Positions 55,994 through 64,000 of a stretch of DNA of 64,000 nucleotides are shown here, in pieces. Both the position numbers and the translations under genes were made by a program. This stretch comes from JANNNF01 sp040385825 (GTDB taxonomy: Bacteria > Pseudomonadota > Alphaproteobacteria > Rhodobacterales > Rhodobacteraceae): positions 1 through 64,000 of the forward strand of contig JAZKGQ010000020.1 in the NCBI GenBank assembly GCA_040385825.1. Direction: 5' to 3'. Position 1 is the stretch's first letter. Every line of letters starts with the position of its first letter. Below the pieces are notes generated by a model that did not search any database, was not told where the DNA came from, and worked only from the letters and a program-made list of their open reading frames with translations.

Positions 55994-57148
55994 AAACAAT
56001 TTCGACACCATAACCATGTGTGTCATCGCGCCAGCGCAACGAACCGTTCCGTTTACGATCCAGTTGGTTGACGCCGTAAACAAATGGCGTTTGCCAGTGA
56101 CAACAAGCGCCCGAAATTCAGCAAAAGATTAGGAAATGCTTGTCGGTGAAGGACGATTTGTCAGAGCAAGATAAACCAAAAGACTGTTTCATTGACAGGG
56201 GGTTACGCGAGATTGACGAAAACCGCATAGATGGAAAAAGTAACAAGGTTCCCAGCCCCAGTCAGAGCGTGACAAACCACCGAGACTGGTGTTGCGCGCC
56301 CTGGTGGTGGCTTTGCCCACGAGTGACACCCTACGAACACTAATTACGTCCTGAAGATCACCATCGCGGACTTCAAGCCGGTCATATGGCGGTTTCTTAT
56401 GATAAAGGAACATATAGGGAACAAATGACATGCTTGCGACCGCTGATCTGAGCGCTACCCTAAAAAGACATCCGTCCACAGATGAACCTGCCCTGAGACG
56501 CATAAAAGTCAGCCACTCCACCCAGAAGTCGACAGAGTAGCCCAAAGCCCGGATAACGAGCAGAGGGCCAGCAGTTTTCCAGAAATGCCAAACCTACGCT
56601 GTCGACCGGAATGCCCCTAGGAATGGCTGCACACGCACCGAGCCGGTGCCTCCCTCTGTCATGGCGCAGTGCCGTATGTGCGCGACGCAGCTGCGTCACC
56701 TAAAGGTCATGCGCCTGGTAAGCCACCGAAGTCCTAGAAAAATCATAGAAGTGCCTAGGGGGTGTATTCCGTTGCGGCTACTGATTGGGCACCAAAGCTC
56801 CTCTCACGACACCGGGCCACCAGGCTATGCGCTCCTTTGGGCGGAGAGCCGCCTGACGCCACTGCGGCATAGACGTCCTAGCAAAGCCGGAAAAGCGGAC
56901 AGTCACGCAGCGCACCGCAACGTCACACATGTCGGATATGAGTGGGCGGTGGGGGTTGTAGGCCGTGGGGGATTGAGAAGCCCCACACCATGCCGGGCTG
57001 CTGGTGGCGCTGGAATCAAGCCAGCAGATCGTCACCATTGAGCATCACCTCTTGGAAGCATCTTCACCGGTTTTGCAGGTGACCAGAGCGGCGGCGAGGG
57101 CGAGCGGAAGCCACGGCAGAAACGAGGTCCTTATCTTAGTGCGACAAA
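55994..57148. other. 1.15-kb stretch with no credible gene
   Basis: Only short frames with biased composition occur here on either strand. Base composition is mixed, and no tRNA, terminal repeat or conserved motif was seen. It may hold decayed genes or non-coding RNA of the island. Confidence 0.5.
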
Positions 57149-57206
57149 TTCCACATATGGAATGTTGACAATCCACAAAAGGATCTGTAAGCATCCATGA
57201 GTGGAT
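57149..57206 (+). promoter_or_regulatory. three-operator array over a promoter
   Basis: Three 14-bp dyads follow the pattern WTCCANNNNTGGAW: 57149-57162 (perfect arms TTCCA/TGGAA), 57171-57184 (ATCC/GGAT arms) and 57193-57206 (perfect arms ATCCA/TGGAT). Their starts are exactly 22 bp apart. TTGACA at 57165-57170 and TAAGCA at 57188-57193, 17 bp apart, form a plausible promoter under the sites. The gene at 57226 starts 20 bases after the last. Confidence 0.7.
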
Positions 57207-57225
57207 CTATTCGAGGCGGGGTGAT

Positions 57226-57750
57226 ATGATAACCATTTTCGATAAATCAGCACCAACCGAAGATCAGCGCCGCGCGATCCTATTGGGGCAGCTCCATGAA
57301 ATCCGCTACAGCGTTGTCGAACTCGCTAGTCATATGGCCGATAAAGGGGACGATCGAGAGTTTGATATCATTCTGCGGAGCCTTCGCCGAATGCTGTCCG
57401 GCGAAACCAATGTTTCCGGTGAAGTGCTCGCGATCGTCGGGGAACTGACTTGGCGCAACAGGCGCCTGAAGTTCGAAAATCCAAACGTTGAGTGGCGCCA
57501 AGACGCAGACGGCGATTTCTTTGCTTCCATCGGTGACTGGGACGCTTACGTTACGCGACAGAAGCGTAATATGTGGCGCCTAACAGTTCGCTGGCAAGTT
57601 AATGGCTTTTCTCCTCCATGGTCGCACAATCTCGACACTGCTGAAGAGGCTAAAGACAAAGCGCTCATGTGGATCGAAGGGGGAAAAGCAGAGATGGCCC
57701 GAAACGCATACAACGCTTTGAGATTTGCTCGGATTTCATCAGGTCAATAA
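57226..57750 (+). CDS. hypothetical protein under a repressor-type operator array
   Basis: A 174-residue soluble protein. The N-terminal half is helical (residues 12-75); the second half has a Trp-rich beta pattern (VEWRQDADGDFFASIGDWDAYV, MWRLTVRWQVNGFSPPWSH). No family is recognised. The ATG at 57226 follows GGCGGGGTG. Composition is less GC-rich than the chromosome. The operator array just upstream shows that its expression is tightly controlled by a dimeric regulator. Confidence 0.72.
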   Translation: MITIFDKSAPTEDQRRAILLGQLHEIRYSVVELASHMADKGDDREFDIILRSLRRMLSGETNVSGEVLAIVGELTWRNRRLKFENPNVEWRQDADGDFFASIGDWDAYVTRQKRNMWRLTVRWQVNGFSPPWSHNLDTAEEAKDKALMWIEGGKAEMARNAYNALRFARISSGQ

Positions 57751-57775
57751 CCGAATTCTTGAGAAAGATTTTCCA

Positions 57776-58003
57776 ATGCAACTGACGATTGACGACGAAC
57801 ACGTGAAACCAGATGGCACCCCGGACGACGGCATTCCAAATGGTCACGGGCTTTCGTTCAAGAAAGGCGTCTCTGATGGAATGTTTGAACGCGATGATTT
57901 CAGGAATACTTTGCCTGACGGCGGACATGGGAGCACATATAATCGCGGCCGGATATTTGGAGCCAAGGTTCGACTAGCCGTTAGGAACCAGGAGCGTGAG
58001 TAA
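57776..58003 (+). CDS. small hypothetical protein
   Basis: A possible 75-residue protein, rich in Gly, Asp and Arg, starting at ATG 57776 with GAGAAAG upstream. It lies 25 bases after the previous gene and may be co-transcribed. No family is recognised, and low complexity makes it uncertain. Confidence 0.4.
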   Translation: MQLTIDDEHVKPDGTPDDGIPNGHGLSFKKGVSDGMFERDDFRNTLPDGGHGSTYNRGRIFGAKVRLAVRNQERE

Positions 58004-58078
58004 TTCTTACGCTGCTTCGAAAGCAAAACGCCCTCTGTATCCCGGGACGTTTCTTGTCTGGCAATTGCTCCGCCAAGT

Positions 58079-59129
58079 GGCTCTGTTGCACAAATCGCCT
58101 GAGGGGATTCATCTTGTGAATCCAGTGTGGTAGCTGGGCGGCATGAGCAGACCGACACCCCCCGCCTACAAGACCAGGAACTGGCCGGCCTATAACGAAG
58201 CGCTCAAGCGCCGCGGCTCGCTCACGATCTGGTTCGATCCCGAGATGACCTGGGAGGCCGCGCCGACCGGCAAGCGTGGCCGACAGCCCGACTACAGTGA
58301 CGCAGCCATCCAGACCTGCCTGACCATGAAGGTGCTGTTCGGCATGGCGCTGAGGCAGACGACCGGGTTCGTCGAGAGCCTGCTGCGGCTGATCGACCTG
58401 GACTGGGCGGTGCCGAACTTCAGCACACTGAGCCGCCGCCAGAAGACCCTGAAGGTCAACATCCCGTATCGCGGCTCGCAAGGCCCTTTGCATCTTTTGA
58501 TCGATAGCACAGGGATCAAGGTGGAGGGCGAAGGCGAATGGAACGCCCGCAAGCATGGCGGCACCAAGAGACGTGTCTGGCGCAAGATCCACATCGGAAT
58601 TGACGAGCAGACGCTGGAAATCCGGGCGGCGGAGTTCACCACCAGCGACGTGGGCGACGCGCCCATGCTGCCCGAGTTGCTCGACCAGATCCCGCCCGAT
58701 CAGGAGATCGCCAGCGTCACCGCCGATGGCGCCTTCGACACCCGCAAGTGCCACGATGCCATCGCCGCCCGAGGCGCGGCCGCCATCATACCGCCCCGCA
58801 AGAACGCTAAGCCGTGGAAACCGGACACCCCCGGCGCAATCGCCCGCAACGAGGCGCTTCGCGCGTCGAAACGCTTTGGCCGGATGATCTGGCGACGATG
58901 GAGCGGCTACCACCGCCGGAGCCGCGTCGAGACCAAGATGCACTGTGTCAAACTGTTGGGCCAGCGGCTGGCCGCTCGGGACTTCGACCGTCAGGTCGCC
59001 GAGTTCCAGGTCCGCGTGGCCGTCCTGAACGGCTTCACCGCGCTCGGCATACCCGTCACAGAAACCGTGGGATAAGTCCGTCCGGGGATAGGGGAGGTCC
59101 GCCGGTCAACGGATTTGTGCAACAGAGCC
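58079..59129 (+). mobile_element. IS5-family insertion sequence, complete
   Basis: A 1051-bp element. The 18-bp terminal inverted repeats 58079-58096 (GGCTCTGTTGCACAAATC) and 59112-59129 are exact complements. The 9-bp direct repeats CCGCCAAGT at 58070-58078 and 59130-59138 are the target duplication. Terminal sequence and 9-bp duplication fit the IS903 group of IS5. Ends, duplication and transposase are all intact, so it arrived recently and may be active. Confidence 0.95.
58143..59075 (+). CDS. IS5-family (IS903-like) transposase
   Basis: A 310-residue DDE transposase. The N-terminal DUF4372-like region is followed by the catalytic core: Asp in LLIDSTGIKVEGEGEWN, Asp in ASVTADGAFDTRKCHD, and Glu in YHRRSRVETKMHCVKLLGQRL, giving the DDE triad with the Y-(2)R-(3)E-(6)K signature. 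The frame is intact and fills the insertion sequence. Confidence 0.94.
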   Translation: MSRPTPPAYKTRNWPAYNEALKRRGSLTIWFDPEMTWEAAPTGKRGRQPDYSDAAIQTCLTMKVLFGMALRQTTGFVESLLRLIDLDWAVPNFSTLSRRQKTLKVNIPYRGSQGPLHLLIDSTGIKVEGEGEWNARKHGGTKRRVWRKIHIGIDEQTLEIRAAEFTTSDVGDAPMLPELLDQIPPDQEIASVTADGAFDTRKCHDAIAARGAAAIIPPRKNAKPWKPDTPGAIARNEALRASKRFGRMIWRRWSGYHRRSRVETKMHCVKLLGQRLAARDFDRQVAEFQVRVAVLNGFTALGIPVTETVG

Positions 59130-59329
59130 CCGCCAAGTGGCTCTATCGGGCAGGCCCTGCGGCAAAGGAATCGGACGGCAAGGGGCCCGTGAGCTCGCGG
59201 CATTGCATCCGCTGAAACCGGACATCGCGGCCATTCTGCATCTGCATCCGAGCGAAACAAACGCGCAGTTTGCGGACTTTGCCCTACGTTCGCATGCTCC
59301 GACCCCACCAGCCGATCACTGTCCCCTTA

Positions 59330-60268
59330 TCACTCAGCCGAGGGCTCCAGCGCTTCAAGCACGCGCCGCTCCTTGACCAGCCGCCCGTTCCGCTTTGTGC
59401 GGACGAACTTCACCTGAGCCCGGACGGGTTGCAGGAGAAGCCGCTCTTTGAATGCCGCGTCTGTTGTGTATTTGAAGGCGAGGTCTTCGGAAACAGCGCC
59501 CTCCATGGTGCCCTCGAGCAACTTCAGCTCAAACTTGCGCGCCTCGGGCAGGACGCCCAGGAGCACCCCGTCTACCGGGATCACTTCCTCAGTCACCTCA
59601 ACCTCGCCCAGGCGACGGGACAGCCGCCCCACATCATCAATGGAGAGTGCCAGACGCCGCTCGTCACCAACAATGCGGGTGCTGGCGCCCGCGTCAAACA
59701 GGATCTTGGCGAACTTCTGCACCGCAGCAACTAGGCGCGGCTGGGTCGACTCTAGGGTAGCCTCAAACTCCGCGTCAGTCCCCGCGCTGAGGTTGGCGAT
59801 GAGCTGGGTCGTGTCTTCGACAGCCTCCTTGAGGTGCGAGGGCAGCATTTCCTGTTGCTGGGGCGGCAGTTCCTCAAGGATGAAGCCCATGGAACCGTGA
59901 ACTAGGTCGCGGATGAACAGGCGGGCCTGATCCCCTGCGGGCAGCCTCCCGCGCTCAGACAGCTCTACGCCATTGTGCGAGGCGAGCGCCAAGGTCACCA
60001 CCTTCTGGTAGCTGTCCAGCGCCTCGGTTGTGAAGTCCAGCCGAATGTCCCCCGAACCAATGACCGGGTTACCGTCAAAGATCACGGCGACAGAGGCGTA
60101 GCTGGAGCGGCCAGCCGCTAGGGCGGCAATCTGTTGGTCGATCTCGGCAAGGCGGCTCTGCCACATTAGGCGCGCAGTGCCCCATGGGCTGTCGCCCGCC
60201 TCGTTGACCTGCCGCTCAACGTAGCGCCGGTCAGCCTCTAGGGCCTCGATTGAGAGGAGGACGGGCAT
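59330..60268 (-). CDS. unknown partner of a nucleotidyltransferase-like protein
   Basis: A 312-residue protein of no recognised family. The first ~50 residues form a likely coiled coil (ADRRYVERQVNEAG, SRLAEIDQQIAALAAG). The middle has a beta-rich segment YASVAVIFDGNPVIGSGDIRLDF, and the C-terminal third ends in basic residues. The ATG 60268 follows GGAGG and overlaps the stop of the upstream gene (TGATG); GTG 60271 is possible. Tight coupling with the nucleotidyltransferase suggests the two act together. Confidence 0.75.
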   Translation of the reverse strand: MPVLLSIEALEADRRYVERQVNEAGDSPWGTARLMWQSRLAEIDQQIAALAAGRSSYASVAVIFDGNPVIGSGDIRLDFTTEALDSYQKVVTLALASHNGVELSERGRLPAGDQARLFIRDLVHGSMGFILEELPPQQQEMLPSHLKEAVEDTTQLIANLSAGTDAEFEATLESTQPRLVAAVQKFAKILFDAGASTRIVGDERRLALSIDDVGRLSRRLGEVEVTEEVIPVDGVLLGVLPEARKFELKLLEGTMEGAVSEDLAFKYTTDAAFKERLLLQPVRAQVKFVRTKRNGRLVKERRVLEALEPSAE

Positions 60269-60885
60269 CACGGACCTCCAAGCTGAGACAGCGCAGCCTG
60301 GTCAGCGGCGGGGTCAAGGGTGAGCCCAGCGAAGCCCTTCCAAGCGAACGTAGTGCGCTGATGTGAGAACAGCCCATACCAGTAGATTATGTCGCTGATG
60401 AGGTTCATCGGCTGCGCCTGCCATTCCTCGAACAAGACAGCGTAGGTGTCCAGGCTGAACCGCTGCTTGTTAAGGTTGCGGTCGGCCACCTCGGCATTCC
60501 AGAAGGGGAGCCCAGTCGCCTGCCATGCCGCAGAGTCGGTCAGATACCTAGGCGGCGCGTTCAGGATGCTGAACACGTCAATGTCGCCTGGGTTGCGGCT
60601 TTCCAGTGACTCCACGTTCTCCACGAAGCTGCCGTCAATGAACTGTATGCCGCCCACGTAGCCCCCTTGGGCGAGAAGCGCGCGATAAGCGATGAGGTTG
60701 CGCAGAAGCGCGCGCCGATGGGGTGTCGTGCCGAATGCGGCCACAAGCTCCGGCATCGTGACCCAGTAGGGCGAGCGGTCTTGAGTGACAGCGTCCGCGC
60801 CGACGAATGGCGGAAGCAGGCCCCGCAGGTCGAAAGAAGGCAACGGCACGGCGAAGCCCTCCCCGCTTGCAGTGGTTCCGAGCAT
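60268..60885 (-). CDS. minimal nucleotidyltransferase-like protein
   Basis: A 205-residue protein of the DUF6932-like type. The nucleotidyltransferase signature is visible: Gly85-Ser86 in FIDGSFVENV, then Asp101 and Asp103 in PGDIDVFSI, and a third acidic residue, Asp145, in FSLDTYAV. This gives the hGS...DxD...D metal-binding triad of the MNT/pol-beta superfamily, with a 14-residue gap slightly longer than usual. The start at 60885 is the most likely ATG but lacks a clear ribosome-binding site. Such enzymes often add nucleotides to proteins or RNA in toxin-antitoxin and defence systems. Confidence 0.7.
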   Translation of the reverse strand: MLGTTASGEGFAVPLPSFDLRGLLPPFVGADAVTQDRSPYWVTMPELVAAFGTTPHRRALLRNLIAYRALLAQGGYVGGIQFIDGSFVENVESLESRNPGDIDVFSILNAPPRYLTDSAAWQATGLPFWNAEVADRNLNKQRFSLDTYAVLFEEWQAQPMNLISDIIYWYGLFSHQRTTFAWKGFAGLTLDPAADQAALSQLGGP

Positions 60886-61345
60886 ACATGCACCATCGCA
60901 TTCCAATGGTAAACAACGCGTTTTGTCGCCCCCCCCCCGGCAGTGCAGGCCTGACGGCAAACGTAGATCGCCAGTCGGGCTCGCTTACCAACCGGGCGGG
61001 GCTCAGGGCCAGCCCGCTTCAACCACGGCGGTCGGGTCAATAGCCAGGGGGGTGGCGTGGTCGAAACACGCCTGCACATGCGCCCGGACGGCCCTGCGAC
61101 GGGCCAGTGTGTCTGCGGCGGTGATCCGCTGAATAGCAGTCATTTGTGTAAGGCACAGGGACCGCCCCTTTGCCGCATCAGCCAAGGACCGTTCATCAAT
61201 ACTTTCAGGGATCACACAGGCCGTGAGCAGTTAATGTATAATTGGCGCTCGCAATTGACTGTAGAAAGCTTCGACAGAAGGATATAAAATTTTGCAAACG
61301 GTTACATGATAAACGGCGCGGTTCAATGGGGTGGGCATAAATTCA
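60886..61345. other. 460-bp divergent intergenic region
   Basis: The region separates the leftward nucleotidyltransferase operon from the large rightward gene. A minus-strand frame at 61003-61215 (70 codons, GTG start) is a weak gene candidate without family similarity. A run of ten C at about 60931-60940 is notable. The AT-rich part 61230-61345 probably holds the promoter of the large gene. Confidence 0.55.
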
Positions 61346-64000
61346 ATGAAGTGGATCGAAGCGAGCCATCTCGAGTTTTGGGGCCGAACAACGCAATCTG
61401 AAGGAGACCTCCCCGCTCTGCTCGCGGATTTGATCTGTGCGACGACGCGCAGCGTCCAATCGATCCGCTTTCCTAGCCGCGGCAAAGGCCGCACTCGCGG
61501 CTTCGATGGCGTCCTGGAATGTCTCGACGAAACCATGTTCGTGCCGCTGGGCAAGTCGATCTGGGAGTTGAAAACGTCGCTTAGCTATAAGGATATGGCG
61601 CTCGATGACTTCAAGAAGCGCACCAAAGAGACGGATATAGAGGACCAGAAGGGCGTCACGCTCGTCCTCGTGACGCCCTTTACCTGGGACTCGTCAAGAA
61701 CGGCCATGACCCTTGACAGCTGGGTCGCTGACAGGAAGGCAGAGGCCGGCTGGAAGGACGTAGTCCTGATCGATGGACCCAAGTTGGAACACTGGCTTGA
61801 CCACGCTCCCGCCGTTGCTGCGCACTGGGCACGAGGCGCGATCAGAAACTTCCCGATCTCTGGCATCCAGAGCACCGACGAATACTGGCGCGATTTCTCG
61901 GGACGATTCGATCCGCGCATCATCGAGAAACTGCTCACAACCGAGCGTGAGGACGTCGCGGAGCAACTGTTGAAGGTCTTGATGGGACCTCCTCAGCAGA
62001 TCACGATAGTCGCCGATGCTCCCGAGTTCGCCACGGCCTTCGCCGTCGCGGCAATCCGAAGCACGAAGGAGGAAATGCGCGAGTTCATCGAAGCTCGAAC
62101 ACTGGTCGTGGACACCATGGAAGCCGGACGCGAATTGCTAGGACACAATAACATGGCGTTTCTCCTCCGCGACAAGGCGGCAAAGTCTCCAACGTCCTTC
62201 TCCGAACGAGGTCCGACTGTAGTTCCTCTTGCCCGTTGGCACCGGTCGTCGAACGGTATCCCACTCATCGTGCAGACTTCTTTCGCGACGAAGCAAGTTC
62301 TTCTAGAAATGCACTTGCCCGAAGGACGAGCCGAGACGCTCTCCAAAGGATGCGGCGGCAGCCTATCAGCGCTAGAACGGATGATGGGAAGCGGAAACTA
62401 CGATCCCCCGGCATGGGCAGCCCACATGGAGCTCCTTCTCCCGGCGTTTCTCGCGGGTGCGTGGGACAACAGTAATCCGCTCGACCAGGAGATCATCGCT
62501 GCAATTGCCGGCACTGCGACCTACATGGCCTACGAGGCTCAGCTTCGCAGGTTTCTAAACATCGAGGATGCCCCGCTACAGATCGAGTCCAACCTCTACA
62601 AGGTCACCGCTCCGATCGATGCGTTTGTTCACGCGGGAAAGTTGATCGGCGAGGATCATCTCGAAAGGTTGAAGCCTCTGCTCATTAAAGTTTTCGGGCA
62701 TCTAGATCCAGAACCTGATCCGAATACTCCCTATAAGCCGAGGGGAACGGATCGCCACAGCGAACTGCTACGCGATGGGCTTGCGACTACGGTCCTGCTG
62801 ATCGCGGCATGGCAGCAACAAGCCAATCTGCCGCTGATCGCTGGAAGGGGGCAAGCGTTCGCCAACGAAGTCGTCGAGGCCTTGCCCGGTCTTGGTTCGG
62901 ATTACCGCATTATGGCGAGCCTCAAAGAAGAGCTGCCCCTGCTTGCCGAGGCAGCACCGCGTCCTTTTCTGTCGGCCCTCGAGCGGATGCTCGAGGGCTC
63001 AGGGGCGGACATCCGCCCGATCTTCGATGAGATCGACGGCTTTGCGTTCCCGATAGCCCGTCATACCGGGTTGATCTGGGCGCTCGAAACCCTCGCCTGG
63101 GATCCGATCTGGTTCCGTCAGGTTTGCCTCATACTTGCCCGCTTGGCTGACATCGATACGGGCGGGCGGATCCTAAATCGTCCGGCTAACAGCCTGGTCG
63201 ACATCCTCCTTTCCTGGATGCCATGCACATACGCCAAGCTCGAGCAGCGGCTTTCCGTCTTGGACGAGATCGCCTCCGACTATCCTCAGGTCGGCTGGAA
63301 CATCATCCTCAAGCTACTCCCCGGCGAGACGACGACCAGTAGCGGGACTTTGCGCCCCAGATTGCGAGGTTTCGAATTTCCACCGCAGCCTACACTTACC
63401 CATGGTGATGTCTGGGCAGCTGAACGAGCTGTCGCCGCGCGCGCCATCACGCTAGGCAGTGGAGATAGCGACCGTATGGAGCAATTGCTCGGTCCGATGC
63501 TCCAGTTCGCTCCGTCGGAACGAAAATTGGCGCTGACTGCTCTGAATGACACGCTCGCCTCGGCCGACAAGTCGGCACGAGAAAAGCTATGGCGGGCCCT
63601 CCAGAATCAGATCACGCGTCACAAGCGGTTCGCTTCGGCGAACTGGGCGCTGGAAGCAGATGAGATCACGAAGCTCGAAGCCATCGCTGATACGCATTCC
63701 CCTGACGACCCCGTGCTTTTGGCTTCAGAATTGTTCACGTTCTGGGACGACGAAGAGCACAAGGAGGTAGTCGAGCGGCAGCGACTGGACGCTGTTCGCG
63801 CCCTCGCCGCCGATCACGGACCGGACGCCGTGCGGTCGCTGCTGCACCGTTCGCAACAGCCTCACCTCGTGCAGAGTGCCATCTATGCGGCTGGCCTCGG
63901 TGGTCCGTTCCTGGAGGAGCTGCTGCGCGGTGAGATCAACGAATTCCCAGATTCCTGGCAAGCCAGCGGCTACTTTTCGATGCTGCGTGACGTGGTTGGA
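61346..64000 (+). CDS. large nuclease-like protein, at least 885 aa, cut by window end
   Basis: The frame is open for all 885 codons from ATG 61346 to the last base. The first ~100 residues (MKWIEASHLEFWGR...) contain Asp54 in RGFDGVLE and Glu74-x-Lys76 in IWELKTS, the order expected for a PD-(D/E)xK nuclease. Residues 105-160 (VTLVLVTPFTWD, WKDVVLIDGPKLEHWLD) continue an alpha/beta fold. Near 210-260, MGPPQQITIVADAPEFATAFAVAAI sits where a P-loop NTPase might be expected but has no Walker A motif. The rest is helical and Leu/Ala-rich without a recognised family. Codon use is less GC-biased than the chromosome. It is divergent from the nucleotidyltransferase pair. A restriction-like antiviral role is inferred. 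Confidence 0.8.
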   Translation, partial: MKWIEASHLEFWGRTTQSEGDLPALLADLICATTRSVQSIRFPSRGKGRTRGFDGVLECLDETMFVPLGKSIWELKTSLSYKDMALDDFKKRTKETDIEDQKGVTLVLVTPFTWDSSRTAMTLDSWVADRKAEAGWKDVVLIDGPKLEHWLDHAPAVAAHWARGAIRNFPISGIQSTDEYWRDFSGRFDPRIIEKLLTTEREDVAEQLLKVLMGPPQQITIVADAPEFATAFAVAAIRSTKEEMREFIEARTLVVDTMEAGRELLGHNNMAFLLRDKAAKSPTSFSERGPTVVPLARWHRSSNGIPLIVQTSFATKQVLLEMHLPEGRAETLSKGCGGSLSALERMMGSGNYDPPAWAAHMELLLPAFLAGAWDNSNPLDQEIIAAIAGTATYMAYEAQLRRFLNIEDAPLQIESNLYKVTAPIDAFVHAGKLIGEDHLERLKPLLIKVFGHLDPEPDPNTPYKPRGTDRHSELLRDGLATTVLLIAAWQQQANLPLIAGRGQAFANEVVEALPGLGSDYRIMASLKEELPLLAEAAPRPFLSALERMLEGSGADIRPIFDEIDGFAFPIARHTGLIWALETLAWDPIWFRQVCLILARLADIDTGGRILNRPANSLVDILLSWMPCTYAKLEQRLSVLDEIASDYPQVGWNIILKLLPGETTTSSGTLRPRLRGFEFPPQPTLTHGDVWAAERAVAARAITLGSGDSDRMEQLLGPMLQFAPSERKLALTALNDTLASADKSAREKLWRALQNQITRHKRFASANWALEADEITKLEAIADTHSPDDPVLLASELFTFWDDEEHKEVVERQRLDAVRALAADHGPDAVRSLLHRSQQPHLVQSAIYAAGLGGPFLEELLRGEINEFPDSWQASGYFSMLRDVVG

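Larger units (their letters stand above)
57844..59308 (-). pseudogene. possible small ORF split by the insertion sequence
   Basis: Removing the element and one target duplication joins two minus-strand frames without a shift, giving about 134 codons from 59308 to 57844. The right part reads ...CPIEPLGG and the left part continues AIARQETSRDTEG. No family is recognised and the composition is Arg/Pro-rich, so this may be a chance open frame. It overlaps the small gene called at 57776 on the other strand. Confidence 0.3.

Noticed and set aside
56646..57041. 131-codon plus-strand frame in the gene-free region
   Set aside because: Residue composition is typical of a chance frame and there is no ribosome-binding site or recognisable motif.
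61003..61215. 70-codon minus-strand frame in the divergent gap
   Set aside because: GTG start, weak ribosome-binding site and no family pattern; not enough to call a gene.

Overview
The window is a stretch of chromosome from a GC-rich alphaproteobacterium, most likely a member of the Rhodobacteraceae. This rests on gene content and order: rsmE-hypothetical-gshA divergent from ubiA, irr divergent from fabA-fabB-fabI, katG divergent from oxyR, and rplU-rpmA-GNAT. No rRNA gene is present, so genus and species cannot be read from the sequence. Most of the window is conserved chromosome. The accessory parts are the first ~1 kb, a small AT-richer cassette at about 9.6-10.6 kb beside tRNA-Glu, and everything right of tRNA-Ser from 53.1 kb to the window end.

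Layout, left to right. 0-1 kb: a small hypothetical gene and a degenerate second copy of the gshA 3' end around an inverted repeat. 1-7.2 kb: glutathione synthesis (gshA), rsmE, ubiA, and an OmpA-family envelope protein with a small membrane protein. 7.3-9.6 kb: urate oxidase puuD with a divergent LysR regulator. 9.7-10.8 kb: a two-gene HEPN-type cassette next to tRNA-Glu. 10.9-16.7 kb: a lytic transglycosylase and a 1544-residue RTX-repeat protein. 17-21.4 kb: an archaic chaperone-usher pilus operon (SCPU pilin, a one-domain chaperone, usher, two-domain SCPU subunit). 21.5-27.7 kb: a fasciclin protein, a transglutaminase-like protein, Irr, the fabA/fabB/fabI fatty-acid genes, and a Tat-exported dioxygenase-like protein. 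27.8-34.8 kb: tRNA-Gly, katG/oxyR, a WYL regulator, an unknown gene and an FAD-binding protein.

34.8-50.1 kb is an inositol-catabolism locus. A leftward operon carries an aldehyde dehydrogenase, an HpcH/HpaI aldolase, a 2-hydroxyacid dehydrogenase, three Gfo/Idh dehydrogenases (one clearly IolG-like) and IolI. A rightward operon carries IolD, IolE and an SDR. An RpiR regulator and a divergent xylose-type ABC importer follow. IolB, IolC, IolJ and IolA are absent, so the lower pathway is either elsewhere or replaced by the aldolase and dehydrogenases present here. The two promoters share sequence words that may be the regulator's operators.

50.1-53.1 kb returns to housekeeping: GNAT, rpmA, rplU, a DUF2059-like protein and tRNA-Ser(CGA). 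A tyrosine integrase starts 100 bp after that tRNA and opens an accessory region with an XRE regulator, a ~1.1 kb stretch without credible genes, a triple operator array spaced exactly 22 bp, an intact IS5-family element with 9-bp target duplications, a two-gene nucleotidyltransferase module, and divergently from it a frame of at least 885 codons that runs off the window. That last gene begins with a putative PD-(D/E)xK nuclease domain. The integrase, nucleotidyltransferase pair and large nuclease-like protein together look like a defence-carrying genomic island, and this is the most likely place for an undescribed system.
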